From assembly GCA_963800215.1 (NCBI GenBank), contig CAWCZY010000011.1, forward strand, positions 8,135-72,134: a DNA stretch of 64,000 bases. Direction: 5' to 3'. The notes beneath the pieces are model-generated. The model searched no databases. It was given only the letters and a program-made list of their open reading frames with translations, and was not told where the DNA came from. Source of the DNA: JAJPKK01 sp963800215. GTDB lineage: Bacteria; Pseudomonadota; Alphaproteobacteria; Rhizobiales; Xanthobacteraceae. Positions 18,093-27,836 of this stretch are shown here, piece after piece (position 1 is the stretch's first letter; the number at the start of each line of letters is the position of its first letter). Made by a program: the position numbers and the translations under genes.

Positions 18093-19118
18093 ACGCTCCA
18101 GCAGGACACGGCTCTGGTAAGCGGGGCCTTTGACTTTCGTCAGCGTTTGCGACGGCAGTTCGCCGAATGCCAAGCGGTAGTCTCCCGCGAAATGACCGGG
18201 ATTGTCGAATCCGCAGGCAAACGCGACCGCCGTAACCGAAGTGTTTTCCGCCGGCGAGGTCAACATCTGCCGGGCCTGCTTGAGCCGGACCCGTTTGACG
18301 AAGGCCGTGGGCGAGTAGCCGCGTGCCTGGCGGAATGCCTTGAACAGGCTGCGAATGCCGACTCCGGTGGCGGCCGAGATCATTTGGATGGTGATCGGCC
18401 GGTTCCAATTGGCTTCGATGAATTCCTCCGCGCGCCGAACCTGCCAGGGTGCGCTCCGGCGCATGTCCTTCTCCAGCAGATGGCTGAAATTGTGCCGGTT
18501 GGCGTGAAGGAACGACACCAGCAGGGTCTCTTCGAGTTTGGCGAGGGCGGGGTCGGAGGGCTGGCTGTCCTCCCGGTCGAGCTCGGAGACGAAAAATCCG
18601 ATCAGCTTCCGCAGTCGCCGCAATTCCGGGGTTCCCGGATCGGTCGGGATCGCAAACGTGATGCGTTGGCCGAGCGGAATTCCGATCAGGGCGCTCAACG
18701 TGCTGCGCAGCGCGGCGACGTCGACATACAGAACGAGCTGGGTGAAGTTCTTCTCGAAGTCGTAGACCGTCCCGGCCCGCGCGGGGATCAGGCAGGGCCG
18801 GTCCGGATCGACTTGCAGCTTCTGCGAACCGAACGACGTCACCGCGCTCGCCTGCAGGCAGAACTGCTGCCGCACCGCGTTGACGCCCGAGCAATGCACG
18901 CGCACGCGAGAGCTATAGGAAAGATACGCCAGGGCCATCGTCTTCAGGCGGACGAAATTTCCGACCGCGGTAAACTCCCCGGGATGACCGAGAAGCGTGA
19001 ACCTGCCGTCGCTGCACGGGCGCTTCGGATTGTCCGGCATCGCGTCCGGGGCAACAGAGGGCAGCAGCGGGTATCGGTGAAGCGGCGTTCGTCGCGGCGT
19101 CTGGTCTCCATCAATCAC
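18045..19118 (-). CDS. AraC-family transcriptional regulator
   Basis: The product is up to 357 residues from a GTG at 19118; an internal ATG at 19040 (MPDNPKRPCSDGR) is an alternative start. Residues about 40-230 form an AraC-binding-like sensor domain. The C-terminal part has the two HTH motifs of the AraC/XylS family: WNRPITIQMISAATGVGIRS, LFKAFRQARGYSPTAFVKRV, then ENTSVTAVAFACGFDNPGHF. It most likely activates a nearby catabolic operon, and the divergent or downstream TPP/FAH genes are candidates (inference). The extreme C-terminus overlaps a dispersed repeat. Confidence 0.85.
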   Translation of the reverse strand: MIDGDQTPRRTPLHRYPLLPSVAPDAMPDNPKRPCSDGRFTLLGHPGEFTAVGNFVRLKTMALAYLSYSSRVRVHCSGVNAVRQQFCLQASAVTSFGSQKLQVDPDRPCLIPARAGTVYDFEKNFTQLVLYVDVAALRSTLSALIGIPLGQRITFAIPTDPGTPELRRLRKLIGFFVSELDREDSQPSDPALAKLEETLLVSFLHANRHNFSHLLEKDMRRSAPWQVRRAEEFIEANWNRPITIQMISAATGVGIRSLFKAFRQARGYSPTAFVKRVRLKQARQMLTSPAENTSVTAVAFACGFDNPGHFAGDYRLAFGELPSQTLTKVKGPAYQSRVLLERYPFESNPIALKSPLV

Positions 19119-19289
19119 GGCGGCTTCAGTTTCCGATTAAGGGGGCACGGCAACTGTGATCACAGTACCAAGTCCGGCGGACATGGCAATTCGATGAGCA
19201 CCGCCGGAGCGTCGCAAGTGCGCGGCTTCATCGAAAGGGACAAGATGCCGCAGTGCCGGCGCGCCCAAATATTTGCGGCAGTGTCCGGA

Positions 19290-20177
19290 TCAGACCGGCG
19301 CGCGCTTGAACTCATAAGGCGTGCTGAACACCGGGCTCGATCCGCGTTTCGAGGCGACGACCGGAACGCTCATGCGGCCGACATGGTCGACTTCGATAGT
19401 GACGCGGTCGCCGTCCCGGATCGGGCCGACGCCCGCCGGCGTACCGGTGGCGATGAGATCGCCGGGATAGAGCGTCGATGCCGACGACGCGATGGCGATC
19501 ATCTGCGCGATGTCGACGATCAGGTTTTTCGTCGTGGCTTCCTGCCGCTTTTCTCCGTTCACCCACAGGCGCATCTTGATATCGGCCGGATCGGGGATTT
19601 CGTCCGCGGTCGCGATCCAGGGGCCGACCGGCGTGAAGGTATCGAAGGATTTGCGCATGACGCGCTCCTCCTTACCGCGGATCGTGATGTCGAGCAGGCA
19701 GGAATAGCCGAACACGTATTCCATGGCACGCTCGGCCGGGATCTGGCGGCCCTGCTTGCCGATCACGAGCGCGATTTCGCATTCATGATGAACTTCGCGG
19801 CCGGGAATATCGGGCAATTCGATCGGGTCGTTGGGCCCCGACAGGGACGAATTCGCCTTGAGGAAATAGCCTTGGAGGTCGGCGCGCGTGGTCGAGGACA
19901 TCTCGGCTGCGTGGTCGCGGTAATTGGTGGGATAGGCGATCACCTTGTTGGGCCACGGCACCGGCGTTTCCAGCCGGGCTTCGTCGAGCGGGATGGCCGG
20001 CGCCGCCTGCGCCGCCGCCGCGAGCTTGTCGCGCAGCGCCGCAAAATTCGCGATCAGCCGCACCGGCCCGACCGGCGGCCATTCCGCCGGATCGACGCCG
20101 GCGGCCGCGGTCACGTCACGGATGGTGTCGCCGGCCACGATGCCGATGCGCCCGCCATTGAACCTTGCGATCTTCAT
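19290..20177 (-). CDS. Fumarylacetoacetate hydrolase (FAH) family protein
   Basis: The product has 295 residues from an ATG at 20177 preceded by AGGAG. Motifs are YPTNYRDHAAEMSS, ELPDIPGREVHHECEIALVI (acidic metal ligands), FTPVGPWIATADEIPDP, NLIVDIAQMIAIAS and YPGDLIATGTPAGVGPIRDG. Members hydrolyse or decarboxylate 2-oxo-acid C-C bonds, using Mg2+ or Mn2+. Its ATG overlaps the stop of the TPP enzyme gene (ATGA), so the two are translationally coupled. The gene is undamaged, unlike its upstream partner. The exact substrate cannot be told. Confidence 0.88.
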   Translation of the reverse strand: MKIARFNGGRIGIVAGDTIRDVTAAAGVDPAEWPPVGPVRLIANFAALRDKLAAAAQAAPAIPLDEARLETPVPWPNKVIAYPTNYRDHAAEMSSTTRADLQGYFLKANSSLSGPNDPIELPDIPGREVHHECEIALVIGKQGRQIPAERAMEYVFGYSCLLDITIRGKEERVMRKSFDTFTPVGPWIATADEIPDPADIKMRLWVNGEKRQEATTKNLIVDIAQMIAIASSASTLYPGDLIATGTPAGVGPIRDGDRVTIEVDHVGRMSVPVVASKRGSSPVFSTPYEFKRAPV

Positions 20178-21898
20178 GAAATGCTCCTGGGACGGTTTGC
20201 GTGACGCGGCATATCCACCCCTTCCGCAACCGGCGGCTCGCCCAGCGGATTGGGCGGCCCGGTATTCGCCGCGCCCGGGCGCGCCTGCAGGCGCATCAGC
20301 GACCATGGGCTCGGCATCGGTCCGACCTGCGCCTCGATGAGGATCGGCGCGCGGTCGCGAACCGCGCGGCCGAGCGACCTCCTGCAATTGCCCGGGCGAC
20401 TGCGTGCGCGCGAACGGCACGTCGAACGCCGCGGCGAGCCGGCCGAAGTCGGGATTGTTGAGATCGACCTCATAGGTATGGCCGAATATGCTCCTCCTGG
20501 AACCGCTTCACGTTGCCGAAATGGCCGTCGGCAAACACCACGACCGCGACATTGAGGGCGTATTTGCGCAGCGTCGCCAGTTCCTGCATCGCCCAGCCGA
20601 AGCCGCCGTCGCCGTTGATGCTGACCACGGGACGGCCGGGATTGCCGGCGGCGACGCCGAGCGCGGTCGGAAAGCCATAGCCCAGCGTTCCCTGATAGCC
20701 CGGCGTGATGAAGGTGCCGGGCTGGTAGACCGGATACATGGAGCGGGCGAGATAGCCGACCTGGGTCAGCTCGTTGACCAGGATCCCGTCATCGGGAATG
20801 GCGGCGCGCAGCGCGCGGATGTAGGACATCTGCGGTTCGGCCACGTCGGCCTGCTCGCGCGCCCACGCGCGGACCTTGTCGAGATCGATGTCGCGCGCGG
20901 ACCGGCGCCGCGGCAACGCCGCCGCCAGCGCTTCGAGGCCGAGCCTCGCATCGGCGGCGATGCCGATCTCCGCGCTGCGGGGCGGCTGCCATGCCGCGGG
21001 ATCGACATTGAGCCAGACATATTTGATGCCTGCCGCCTGCCAGGACGGCACGCCGAAGGTGGTGTCGGCGAAGCGGCTTCCGACGATGAGCACCACATCG
21101 GCGTGGGCGAACACCGCGCGCCCGCCCAGCGAATTGAGCATGAGGGGATGGCGGTCCGACAGCGCGCCGCGGCCGTTCTCGCTCAGCACCACCGGCGCGC
21201 GCAGCTGCTCGGCAAGCTGCGCCAGCGCCGTGGAGGCGCCGGCGGCGAGCACCCCGCCGCCCGCATAGATGACCGGAAACCGGCTGCCCGCGATGAGCGC
21301 CGCCGCCTTTTCGATCAGCACCGGATCGGGCCGCAGCCGCGCCTCCTCGCCGGCCGGCGGATCGATGAGGGCCACGTCGGAGGTCGCCGCGAGCACGTCA
21401 TGGGCGATCTCCAGCCCGACCGGCTGCGGGACGGCCGCTGCGCAGCTGCTTCACGGCTTCGCGCACCAGCGCGGGGATTTGCGCAGGAGTCGTCGCCTGG
21501 GCCTGCCACTTGGTCACGCAGCCGAGAATGCCGGACTGGTTGCGCACCTCGTGGAGCAGCCCGAAGCCCTTGCCGATCCCAGGCGAAAAGATGTTGCCGA
21601 CGATGGCGAGCACCGGGGAATTGCAGGCATAGGCGGTAGCGAGCCCGGCCATCGCATTGAGCAGGCCCGGCCCCGGAACCACCATGCAGGTGCCGATCCG
21701 GCCGGTGGTGCGGGCGTAGCCGTCGGCCATGAACGAGGCCGCCTGCTCATGGCGCGGCACCATATAGCGGATATGGTTGCCGACCTGGCGCAGGCCGTCG
21801 ACCGCCCAGTCGAGCTGCACGCCGGGAATGCCGAACAGGTCGGTCACTCCCTCCAGAACGAGCTGGCGGGCCAGCGCCTGTCCTCCCGTCAATTGCAT
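20174..21898 (-). CDS. Thiamine-pyrophosphate-dependent enzyme, acetolactate synthase-like (three frame changes)
   Basis: Removing one extra base near each of 21432, 20490 and 20383 gives about 573 residues. The N-terminal TPP domain has MQLTGGQALARQLVLEGVTD, FGIPGVQLDWAVDGLR and PRHEQAASFMADGYART with the activating glutamate. The central domain has FPVIYAGGGVLAAGA. The C-terminal domain has GYQGTLGYGFPTALG and INGDGGFGWAMQELATLRKY, where the usual NN of the TPP motif is replaced by ADGHFGN. It belongs to the IlvB/benzoylformate-decarboxylase superfamily and probably decarboxylates or condenses a 2-oxo acid. The coupling to an FAH-family hydrolase supports a catabolic role. Confidence 0.85.
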
Positions 21899-21923
21899 GA
21901 ATGCGTCCCTGGGCGGTTTTGGA

Positions 21924-21965
21924 GCATGATCCCGAAAGTTGCAGACTTTGCGGACGAGATCATGC
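21924..21965. repeat. Short hairpin repeat, family C (GCATGATC...GATCATGC)
   Basis: Arms GCATGATC and GATCATGC enclose GAAAGTTGCAGACTTTGC. It is a near copy of the hairpin at 51133-51175. It lies between the divergent starts of the TPP enzyme and the SDR, so it could affect either leader. Confidence 0.7.
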
Positions 21966-22106
21966 TTGAAATTAAGGAGTCCGGCGAGGCCGCACCATCG
22001 CACCGAAGCCCCGCGTTTTCCAGCCGCAGCGCCGCAGTTGCTTGCGCGGGCATCGCGCCTGAAATAGCGTGCCGCGCTCCATCGTTGCACGAAAAGGGCC
22101 GGATAC

Positions 22107-22919
22107 ATGGACCTCCAGCTTAACAACAAGACCGCCCTCGTCACCGGCGGCAGCGAGGGCATCGGCAAGGGCATCGCGCTCCAGTTGGCGCGGGAGGGCG
22201 TCGATGTCGCAATCTGCTCGCGCCGCAAGGATGCGCTGGAAGCCACCGCGGCCGAGATCGCCGGGCAAACCGGGCGTAAGATCGTCGCCATCCCCGCCGA
22301 CCTCACCAAGGACGAAGATGCGAGGGGCTTCATCGAGAAAGGCCATGCCGCGCTCGGCCGTGTCGACATCATGATCAACAATGCCGGCTCGTCGCCCGGC
22401 GGCGTCATCGAGCACCTGTCGGAGGCCGATTGGGCGCAGTCGCTGCAATTGAAGTTCATGGGCTATGTCCGCTGCCTGCGCTACGTGCTGCCGATCATGG
22501 TCGCGCAGGGCGGCGGCCGCGTGGTGAACCTGATCGGCAATGACGGCGTCAAGCCGTCCTATTGGGAGATCGCGCCGGGCGCCGCCAATGCCGCCGGCCA
22601 GAACCTCACGCTGTCGCTCGCGGGACAATACGGCAGGCACGGCATCAGCTTCTGCGCGGTCAATCCCGGCCCGGTGCGCACCGAGCGCTGGGACGGGCTC
22701 GTCAAGGCGATGTCGCGCGACATGAAGATCAGCTACGACGAGGCGAACCAGCTGGCGCCGTCCTCGATCCCGATGGGTCGCATCGCCGAGGTCGAGGAAG
22801 TCGCCGCGCTGGTGACCATGCTGGCGTCCCCGCTCATGCACATGGTCAACGGCACCCAGATCGAAATCGACGGCGGCCAGGAAAAAGCGCTGATGGACCG
22901 CGTGCGCGATCGCAAGTGA
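22107..22919 (+). CDS. Short-chain dehydrogenase/reductase family protein with atypical active site
   Basis: The product has 270 residues. The Rossmann glycine motif is TGGSEGIGKGIALQLA, and NNAGSSPGGVIEHLS and CAVNPGPVRTERW follow as in SDRs. The usual Ser-Tyr-xxx-Lys catalytic set is missing: the segment reads NLIGNDGVKPSYWEIAPGAA, then NAAGQNLTLSLAGQYG, with proline/glycine where Tyr is expected and no Lys four residues later. Related atypical SDRs exist, but their chemistry is unclear to me. It is divergent from the TPP/FAH pair and precedes the ABC importer genes, suggesting the same catabolic region. Confidence 0.85.
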   Translation: MDLQLNNKTALVTGGSEGIGKGIALQLAREGVDVAICSRRKDALEATAAEIAGQTGRKIVAIPADLTKDEDARGFIEKGHAALGRVDIMINNAGSSPGGVIEHLSEADWAQSLQLKFMGYVRCLRYVLPIMVAQGGGRVVNLIGNDGVKPSYWEIAPGAANAAGQNLTLSLAGQYGRHGISFCAVNPGPVRTERWDGLVKAMSRDMKISYDEANQLAPSSIPMGRIAEVEEVAALVTMLASPLMHMVNGTQIEIDGGQEKALMDRVRDRK

Positions 22920-22928
22920 CGTGGCTCT

Positions 22929-23028
22929 CCCTCCCCGTTTTCGGGGAGGGCCGGGGTGGGGTCTTTTTTCACGACGCGACACTTTGCAAGGAAGACCCCA
23001 CCCTGGCCCTCCCCGAAAACGGGGAGGG
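22929..23028. repeat. Nested palindromic repeat, family B (CCCTCCCC...GGGGAGGG)
   Basis: The left arm (22929-22963) and right arm (22994-23028) are near-perfect complements of about 35 bases. Each arm itself forms a hairpin, CCCTCCCCG-TTTT-CGGGGAGGG in one and its counterpart in the other. Three further copies lie at 34139-34254, 37134-37247 and around the IS at 42 kb. Confidence 0.85.
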
Positions 23029-23204
23029 AAAAGGCGTAGTGCCTAAGTTTGAAATCGGCGTCTTGCAATTCCGGCTTGCCAGATCACGGATCGCCCCCAT
23101 ACTAGGACCATGGCGCCATGTCGTCCCGAGCGTCCCACCGAGCCCGATCGACTTGGCAAGCTCATTGTGGACGTTATCGTTGGTGACCAATTTTGGAGCA
23201 CCCC

Positions 23205-24404
23205 ATGAACTCCTGGCAAAAGTTCGTCCCGCTCGCCTGGCTCGCCGGCGCGGCACTGATCGCGCCCGCCGCCGCGCAGACCGTCAAGGTCGGTGAGCTC
23301 AACAGCTACAAGGCGGCGCCGGCCTTTCTCGAGCCCTACAAGAAGGGCATGGAGCTCGCGGTCGAGGAGATCAATGCCAAGGGCGGCGTGCTCGGCAAGA
23401 AGCTCGAAGTGGTTTCGCGCGACGACGGCGGCAATCCCGGCGATGCCGTGCGCGTCGCCGAGGAGCTGGTGACGCGGGAAGGCACCAACCTCATTGCCGG
23501 CACGTTCCTGTCCAATGTCGGGCTCGCGGTGACCGAGTTCGCCGGCAAGAAGCAGGTGTTCTTCCTCGCCGCCGAGCCGCTCACCGACAAGATCACCTGG
23601 CAGGACGGCAACAAATACACTTACCGGCTGCGGTCCTCGACCTACATGCAGGTCGCCATGCTGATGCCGCAGATCGTCGCTGCGAAGAAGAAGCGGTGGG
23701 CGATCGTCTATCCCAATTACGAATACGGCCAGTCCGCGGCGGAGCACTTCAAGGAAATGCTCAAGAAGGCGCAGCCCGACGCCGAGATCGTGACCGAGCA
23801 GGCGCCGCCGTTCGGCAAGGTCGACGCCGGCGTCATCGTCCAGGCGATCGACGACGCCAAGCCCGATGCCATCTTCAACGTGCTGTTCGGCGCCGATCTC
23901 GCGAAGTTCGTGCGCGAGGGCAACACCCGCGGCGTGTTCGAGAACCGCTTCGTCGCGAGCCTGTTGTCCGGCGAGCCCGAATACATCGATCCGCTCAAGG
24001 ACGAGGCGCCGGTCGGCTGGCTGGTCACCGGCTATCCCTGGTACGCGATCAAGACGCCGGAGCATCAGGCCTTCCTCGACGCCTACCGCAAGAAGTTCAA
24101 CGACTATCCGCGGCTCGGCTCGGTGGTCGGCTATGTCACCATCAAATCGCTGGCGGCGGGCATCGCCAAGGCCGGCTCGACCGACACCGCGAAAGTCGTC
24201 GATGCCTTCAGCGGCCTCAAGGTGGACAGCCCGTTCGGTCCGTTCGTCTACCGCGGCAGCGACCACCAGGCGACCATGGGCGCCTTCGTCGGCAAGCTCG
24301 CGCTCAAGGACGGCAAGCCGGTGATGGTCGATTTCAAGTATGTCGACGGCGCTTCGGTGCTGCCGTCCGACGCGGACGTAAAGAAGCTCCGCCCGGCGGA
24401 ATGA
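23205..24404 (+). CDS. Periplasmic substrate-binding protein of a branched-chain-amino-acid-type ABC importer
   Basis: The product has 399 residues with a signal peptide (MNSWQKFVPLAWLAGAALIA ending at PAAAQ). The mature part is a type I periplasmic binding protein: VKVGELNSYKAAPAFLEPYK, EINAKGGVLGKKLEVVSRDD and YQSAAEHFKEM-like blocks. The ATG at 23205 has GGAG upstream, so I prefer it to the TTG at 23193. It captures the ligand and hands it to the LivHM/G/F proteins encoded next. Family members bind amino acids but also aromatic and other organic acids, so the ligand is unknown. The surrounding enzymes suggest an acid rather than an amino acid (inference). Confidence 0.9.
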   Translation: MNSWQKFVPLAWLAGAALIAPAAAQTVKVGELNSYKAAPAFLEPYKKGMELAVEEINAKGGVLGKKLEVVSRDDGGNPGDAVRVAEELVTREGTNLIAGTFLSNVGLAVTEFAGKKQVFFLAAEPLTDKITWQDGNKYTYRLRSSTYMQVAMLMPQIVAAKKKRWAIVYPNYEYGQSAAEHFKEMLKKAQPDAEIVTEQAPPFGKVDAGVIVQAIDDAKPDAIFNVLFGADLAKFVREGNTRGVFENRFVASLLSGEPEYIDPLKDEAPVGWLVTGYPWYAIKTPEHQAFLDAYRKKFNDYPRLGSVVGYVTIKSLAAGIAKAGSTDTAKVVDAFSGLKVDSPFGPFVYRGSDHQATMGAFVGKLALKDGKPVMVDFKYVDGASVLPSDADVKKLRPAE

Positions 24405-24444
24405 GCGTCAAACCGGCTTCTCCCGGCACGAGGAGAGGCCGGCC

Positions 24445-26328
24445 ATGACCCTCGACTCCGTCCTGTTCCAGGGGCTCAACGGGCTCGCCGGTGCATCGGG
24501 CCTGTTCCTGGTCGGCGCCGGCCTGTCGTTGATCTTCGGCGTCACCCGCATCATCAACATGGCCCACGGCTCGCTCTACATGGTGGGCATCTATCTCGCC
24601 TATACGATCGCGACCGCGGTCGGCGGCGGGCTGGGCTTCTGGGGCGGCATCCTCGCCGCTGCGCTCGGCGTCGCCGCGCTCGGCGCGGTGATCGAGATGG
24701 CGCTGCTGCGGCGCATCTATCACGTGCCCGAGTTGTTCCAGCTGCTCGCCACCTTCGCGCTCGTGCTTGTGATCAACGACGCGACGCTATGGTTGTGGGG
24801 CCCGGAAGACCTGCTGGGCCCGCGCGCGCCGGGCCTGCGCGGCGCGGTCGAGATATTCGGCCGCCGCTTCCCGAGCTACGACCTCATGCTGATCGCGGTC
24901 GGACCGGCCATCCTCGTCATTTTGCATGTCTTGCTTTCGCGCACCCGGTTCGGGCGGCTGGTGCGCGCGGCGACCCAGGACCGCGCGATGGTCGGCGCGC
25001 TCGGCGTCAACCAGGCGCTGCTGTTCACCGCGGTGTTCACCGCCGGCTCGTTCCTCGCCGGGCTCGGCGGCGCGCTGCAGCTCGCCCGCGAGCCCGCCAA
25101 CCTGGCGATGGACCTGACCGTTCTCGGCGACGCTTTCGTCGTCGTCGTGGTCGGCGGCATGGGCTCGATCCCCGGCGCCTATCTCGCAGCCGTCCTCATC
25201 GCCGAGATCAAGGCGCTGTGCATCAGCATCGGCACCGTTCATTTCGGCGGCTTCGACGTCAATTTCACCAAGCTGACCCTGGTGGCCGAATTCGTCGTCA
25301 TGGCGGTGGTGTTGATCGTGCGCCCGCACGGACTGCTCGGCGGCATCCCGGTGGCGCCCCACTCCGGCGGTGCGACGGAGGAGCCGATGCGCCCGGCGTC
25401 GGGCCTCCTCAAGGCCGGTGCCGCCGCGCTGCTGGTCGGTCTCGTGGGCGTCGCCGCGCTGGCCAAAGCCTCGCCCTATACGCTGGTGCTCGGGACCGAC
25501 GTGCTGGTCGCCGTGATCTTTGCGGTGAGCCTGCATTTCATCATGGGGCCGGGCGGCATGCATTCGTTCGGGCACGCCGCCTATTTCGGGCTCGGCACCT
25601 ATGGCGCGGCGCTGCTGGTGAAATTCCTGAATGCGCCGATGCTGCTCGCGCTTGCCGCGGCGCCGATCGCGGCCACTCTGGGCGCGCTGCTGTTCGGCTG
25701 GTTCGCGGTGCGCCTGTCCGGCATCTATCTCGCCATGCTCACCCTCGCCTTCGCCCAGATCGTGTGGTCGATCGTGTTCCAGTGGCAGGAGGTGACCGGC
25801 GGCTCCAACGGCGTGGTCGGCGTGTGGCCGACGCCTCCGTTCGACGCGGCGTGGAGCTATTACCTGCTGTGCGTCGCGCTCGCGGCGCTCATCGTCGTGA
25901 TGCTGCGGACGATCCTGTTCTCGCCGTTCGGCTACGCCATGCGCGCCGGCCGCGATTCCCCGCTGCGCGCGGAGGCGATCGGCATCGACGTGAAGCGCGT
26001 GCATTGGCTCGCCTTCGCCATTGCCGGTGCCGCCGCGGGGGTCGCCGGCGGATTGTTCGCCTTCGCCAAGGGCTCGATCTCGCCGGAGACCATCAATGTC
26101 TCCCACTCCATCGACGCCATCGTCATGGTGCTGCTCGGCGGCATCGAATGGCTCAGCGGCCCGATCATCGGCGCCGGACTCTACACGGTGCTGCAGGACA
26201 CCGTCATGCGCCAGACCGAATATTGGCGTGCGCTCCTCGGCGCCATCATCCTCGTGCTGGTGCTGGTGTTTCCCGGCGGCATCATCGGCGCGCTGTCGGC
26301 ACGGCTCGCGCGCGGGCGCAAGCCATGA
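24445..26328 (+). CDS. Fused LivH-LivM permease of the ABC importer
   Basis: The product has 627 residues in one intact frame. Residues about 1-300 match LivH (LIFGVTRIINMAHGSLYMVG, FVVVVVGGMGSIPGAYLAAV, IVRPHGLLG). After a short linker (HSGGATEEPMRPAS), residues about 325-627 match LivM (SLHFIMGPGGMHSFGHAAYF, AIGIDVKRVHWLAFAIAGAA, VMVLLGGIEWLSGPIIGAGL). The two permeases that are usually separate are thus one polypeptide, which fixes a 1:1 ratio. It has about 17 membrane helices. The stop overlaps the livG start (ATGA). Confidence 0.9.
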   Translation: MTLDSVLFQGLNGLAGASGLFLVGAGLSLIFGVTRIINMAHGSLYMVGIYLAYTIATAVGGGLGFWGGILAAALGVAALGAVIEMALLRRIYHVPELFQLLATFALVLVINDATLWLWGPEDLLGPRAPGLRGAVEIFGRRFPSYDLMLIAVGPAILVILHVLLSRTRFGRLVRAATQDRAMVGALGVNQALLFTAVFTAGSFLAGLGGALQLAREPANLAMDLTVLGDAFVVVVVGGMGSIPGAYLAAVLIAEIKALCISIGTVHFGGFDVNFTKLTLVAEFVVMAVVLIVRPHGLLGGIPVAPHSGGATEEPMRPASGLLKAGAAALLVGLVGVAALAKASPYTLVLGTDVLVAVIFAVSLHFIMGPGGMHSFGHAAYFGLGTYGAALLVKFLNAPMLLALAAAPIAATLGALLFGWFAVRLSGIYLAMLTLAFAQIVWSIVFQWQEVTGGSNGVVGVWPTPPFDAAWSYYLLCVALAALIVVMLRTILFSPFGYAMRAGRDSPLRAEAIGIDVKRVHWLAFAIAGAAAGVAGGLFAFAKGSISPETINVSHSIDAIVMVLLGGIEWLSGPIIGAGLYTVLQDTVMRQTEYWRALLGAIILVLVLVFPGGIIGALSARLARGRKP

Positions 26329-27089
26329 GCGTTCTTTCGGTCCGCGCGCTCACCAAATCGTTCGGCGGCGTCCGTGCCGTGGACGGCGTCAGCTTCGACA
26401 TCGCGGCCGGCCAGTTCCTGGCGCTGATCGGTCCCAACGGCGCCGGCAAGTCGACCTGCTTCAACATCATCAACGGCCAGCTACGGCCGGACGGCGGCGA
26501 TGTGCTGTTCGAAGGCCGCAGCATCGCCGGAAAGCACCCTCGCGACATCTGGCGGCTCGGCGTCGGCCGCACCTTCCAGGTGGCGGCGACGTTCGGCTCG
26601 ATGACGGTGATCGAGAACGTGCAGATGGCGCTCACGAGCCACCACCGGGAGCTCTACCGGCTGTTCGCACCGCTCGCCGCCCAGCACCGCGAGCGCGCAT
26701 ACGCGCTGCTAGCGGAAGTCGGCATGGCCGAGGCCGCAGAGCGCGCCTGCTGCGAGCTCGCCTATGGCGACGTCAAGCGCGTCGAGCTCGCGGTCGCGCT
26801 CGCCAACGATCCGCGGCTCCTGCTGATGGACGAGCCGACCGCCGGCATGGCGCCGCGCGAGCGCCTCGACATGATCGCGCTGGTGAAGCAGCTGGTCACC
26901 GAGCGCGGCATCTCCGTGCTGTTCACCGAGCATTCCATGGACGTGGTATTCGCCTATGCCGACCGGATCATCGTGCTCGCCCGCGGCCGGCTGATCGCCG
27001 ACGGCGACGCCGCCGAGATCCGCGATCATCCCGAGGTGCGTGAGGTCTATCTCGGCACCGGCAAGACCTTCGCGCGGGCACGGCCATGA
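26325..27089 (+). CDS. ABC importer ATPase, LivG type
   Basis: The product has 254 residues: MSVLSVRALTKSFGGVRAVD, Walker A GPNGAGKST, Q-loop GRTFQ, signature region LAYGDVKRVELAVALANDP (a diverged LSGGQ), Walker B LLLMDEPTAGMAP and the H-loop in LFTEHSMDVVF. It hydrolyses ATP at the inner face of the membrane together with LivF. The start at 26325 overlaps the permease stop, and its own stop overlaps the livF start, so the operon is tightly coupled. Confidence 0.92.
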   Translation: MSVLSVRALTKSFGGVRAVDGVSFDIAAGQFLALIGPNGAGKSTCFNIINGQLRPDGGDVLFEGRSIAGKHPRDIWRLGVGRTFQVAATFGSMTVIENVQMALTSHHRELYRLFAPLAAQHRERAYALLAEVGMAEAAERACCELAYGDVKRVELAVALANDPRLLLMDEPTAGMAPRERLDMIALVKQLVTERGISVLFTEHSMDVVFAYADRIIVLARGRLIADGDAAEIRDHPEVREVYLGTGKTFARARP

Positions 27090-27824
27090 CGACTGCACCG
27101 GACGTTATGCTGGAGGTCGAAGGAACTCGATGCCTGGTACGGCGCTGCGCGCATCCTGTTCGACCTCTCGCTGCAGGTCGGCCGCGGCGAAGTGGTCGCG
27201 CTGATGGGCCGCAACGGCGCCGGCAAGTCCACCACCATGAAGGCGCTGATGGCGCTGCTGCCCCGGCGCAGCGGTACCGTGCGCTTCTGCGGCGAGGACG
27301 TTTCGCGGCTGCGCCCCTACGAGATCGCGCGCCGCGGCATCGGCTTCGTGCCGGAAGACCGCCGCATCTTCTCCGCCCTCAGCGTCGCCGAGAACCTCGA
27401 TGTCGGCCGCCAGCCGCCGCGCCGCTTCGCCGACGGCCGCCCGGCGCCGGTGTGGAGCGAGGACAGGCTCTACGCCTTATTCCCCAATCTCGGCGCCATG
27501 GTCGACCGCCGCGGCGCCGACATGAGCGGCGGCGAGCAGCAGATGCTCACCGTCGCCCGTACCCTGATGGGCAATCCGCTACTGGTGCTGCTCGACGAGC
27601 CGTCGGAAGGCGTCGCGCCGGTCATCGTCGAGCAGATGGCCGAGACCATCGTCGCGCTCAAGCAGGAAGGCCTGTCGGTGCTGTTGTCGGAGCAGAACAT
27701 CCATTTCGCCGCGCTGGTGTCGGACCGCGTCTATGTCCTGGAAAAGGGCCAGGTCCGCTGGCAGGGCGCGATGGCGGAGCTGGCGCAGGACACTGCGGCG
27801 CAACGCGCGCTGCTGGCGATGTGA
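27086..27824 (+). CDS. ABC importer ATPase, LivF type (one frame change)
   Basis: With one extra base removed near 27122 the product is about 245 residues: MTTAPDVMLEVEELDAWYGA, Walker A GRNGAGKST, PEDRRIFSALSVAENL, signature MSGGEQQMLTVARTLMGNP, Walker B LVLLDEPSEGVAP and LLSEQNIHFA. It is the second ATPase of the importer. It ends the four-gene operon and is convergent with the cupin gene, with 12 bases between stops. Confidence 0.9.
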
Positions 27825-27836
27825 CGAACCGGTCCG

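Noticed and set aside
22929..23028. CRISPR-like array from repeated G/C-rich words
   Set aside because: Only paired inverted arms are present, with no regular direct repeats, spacers or cas genes.
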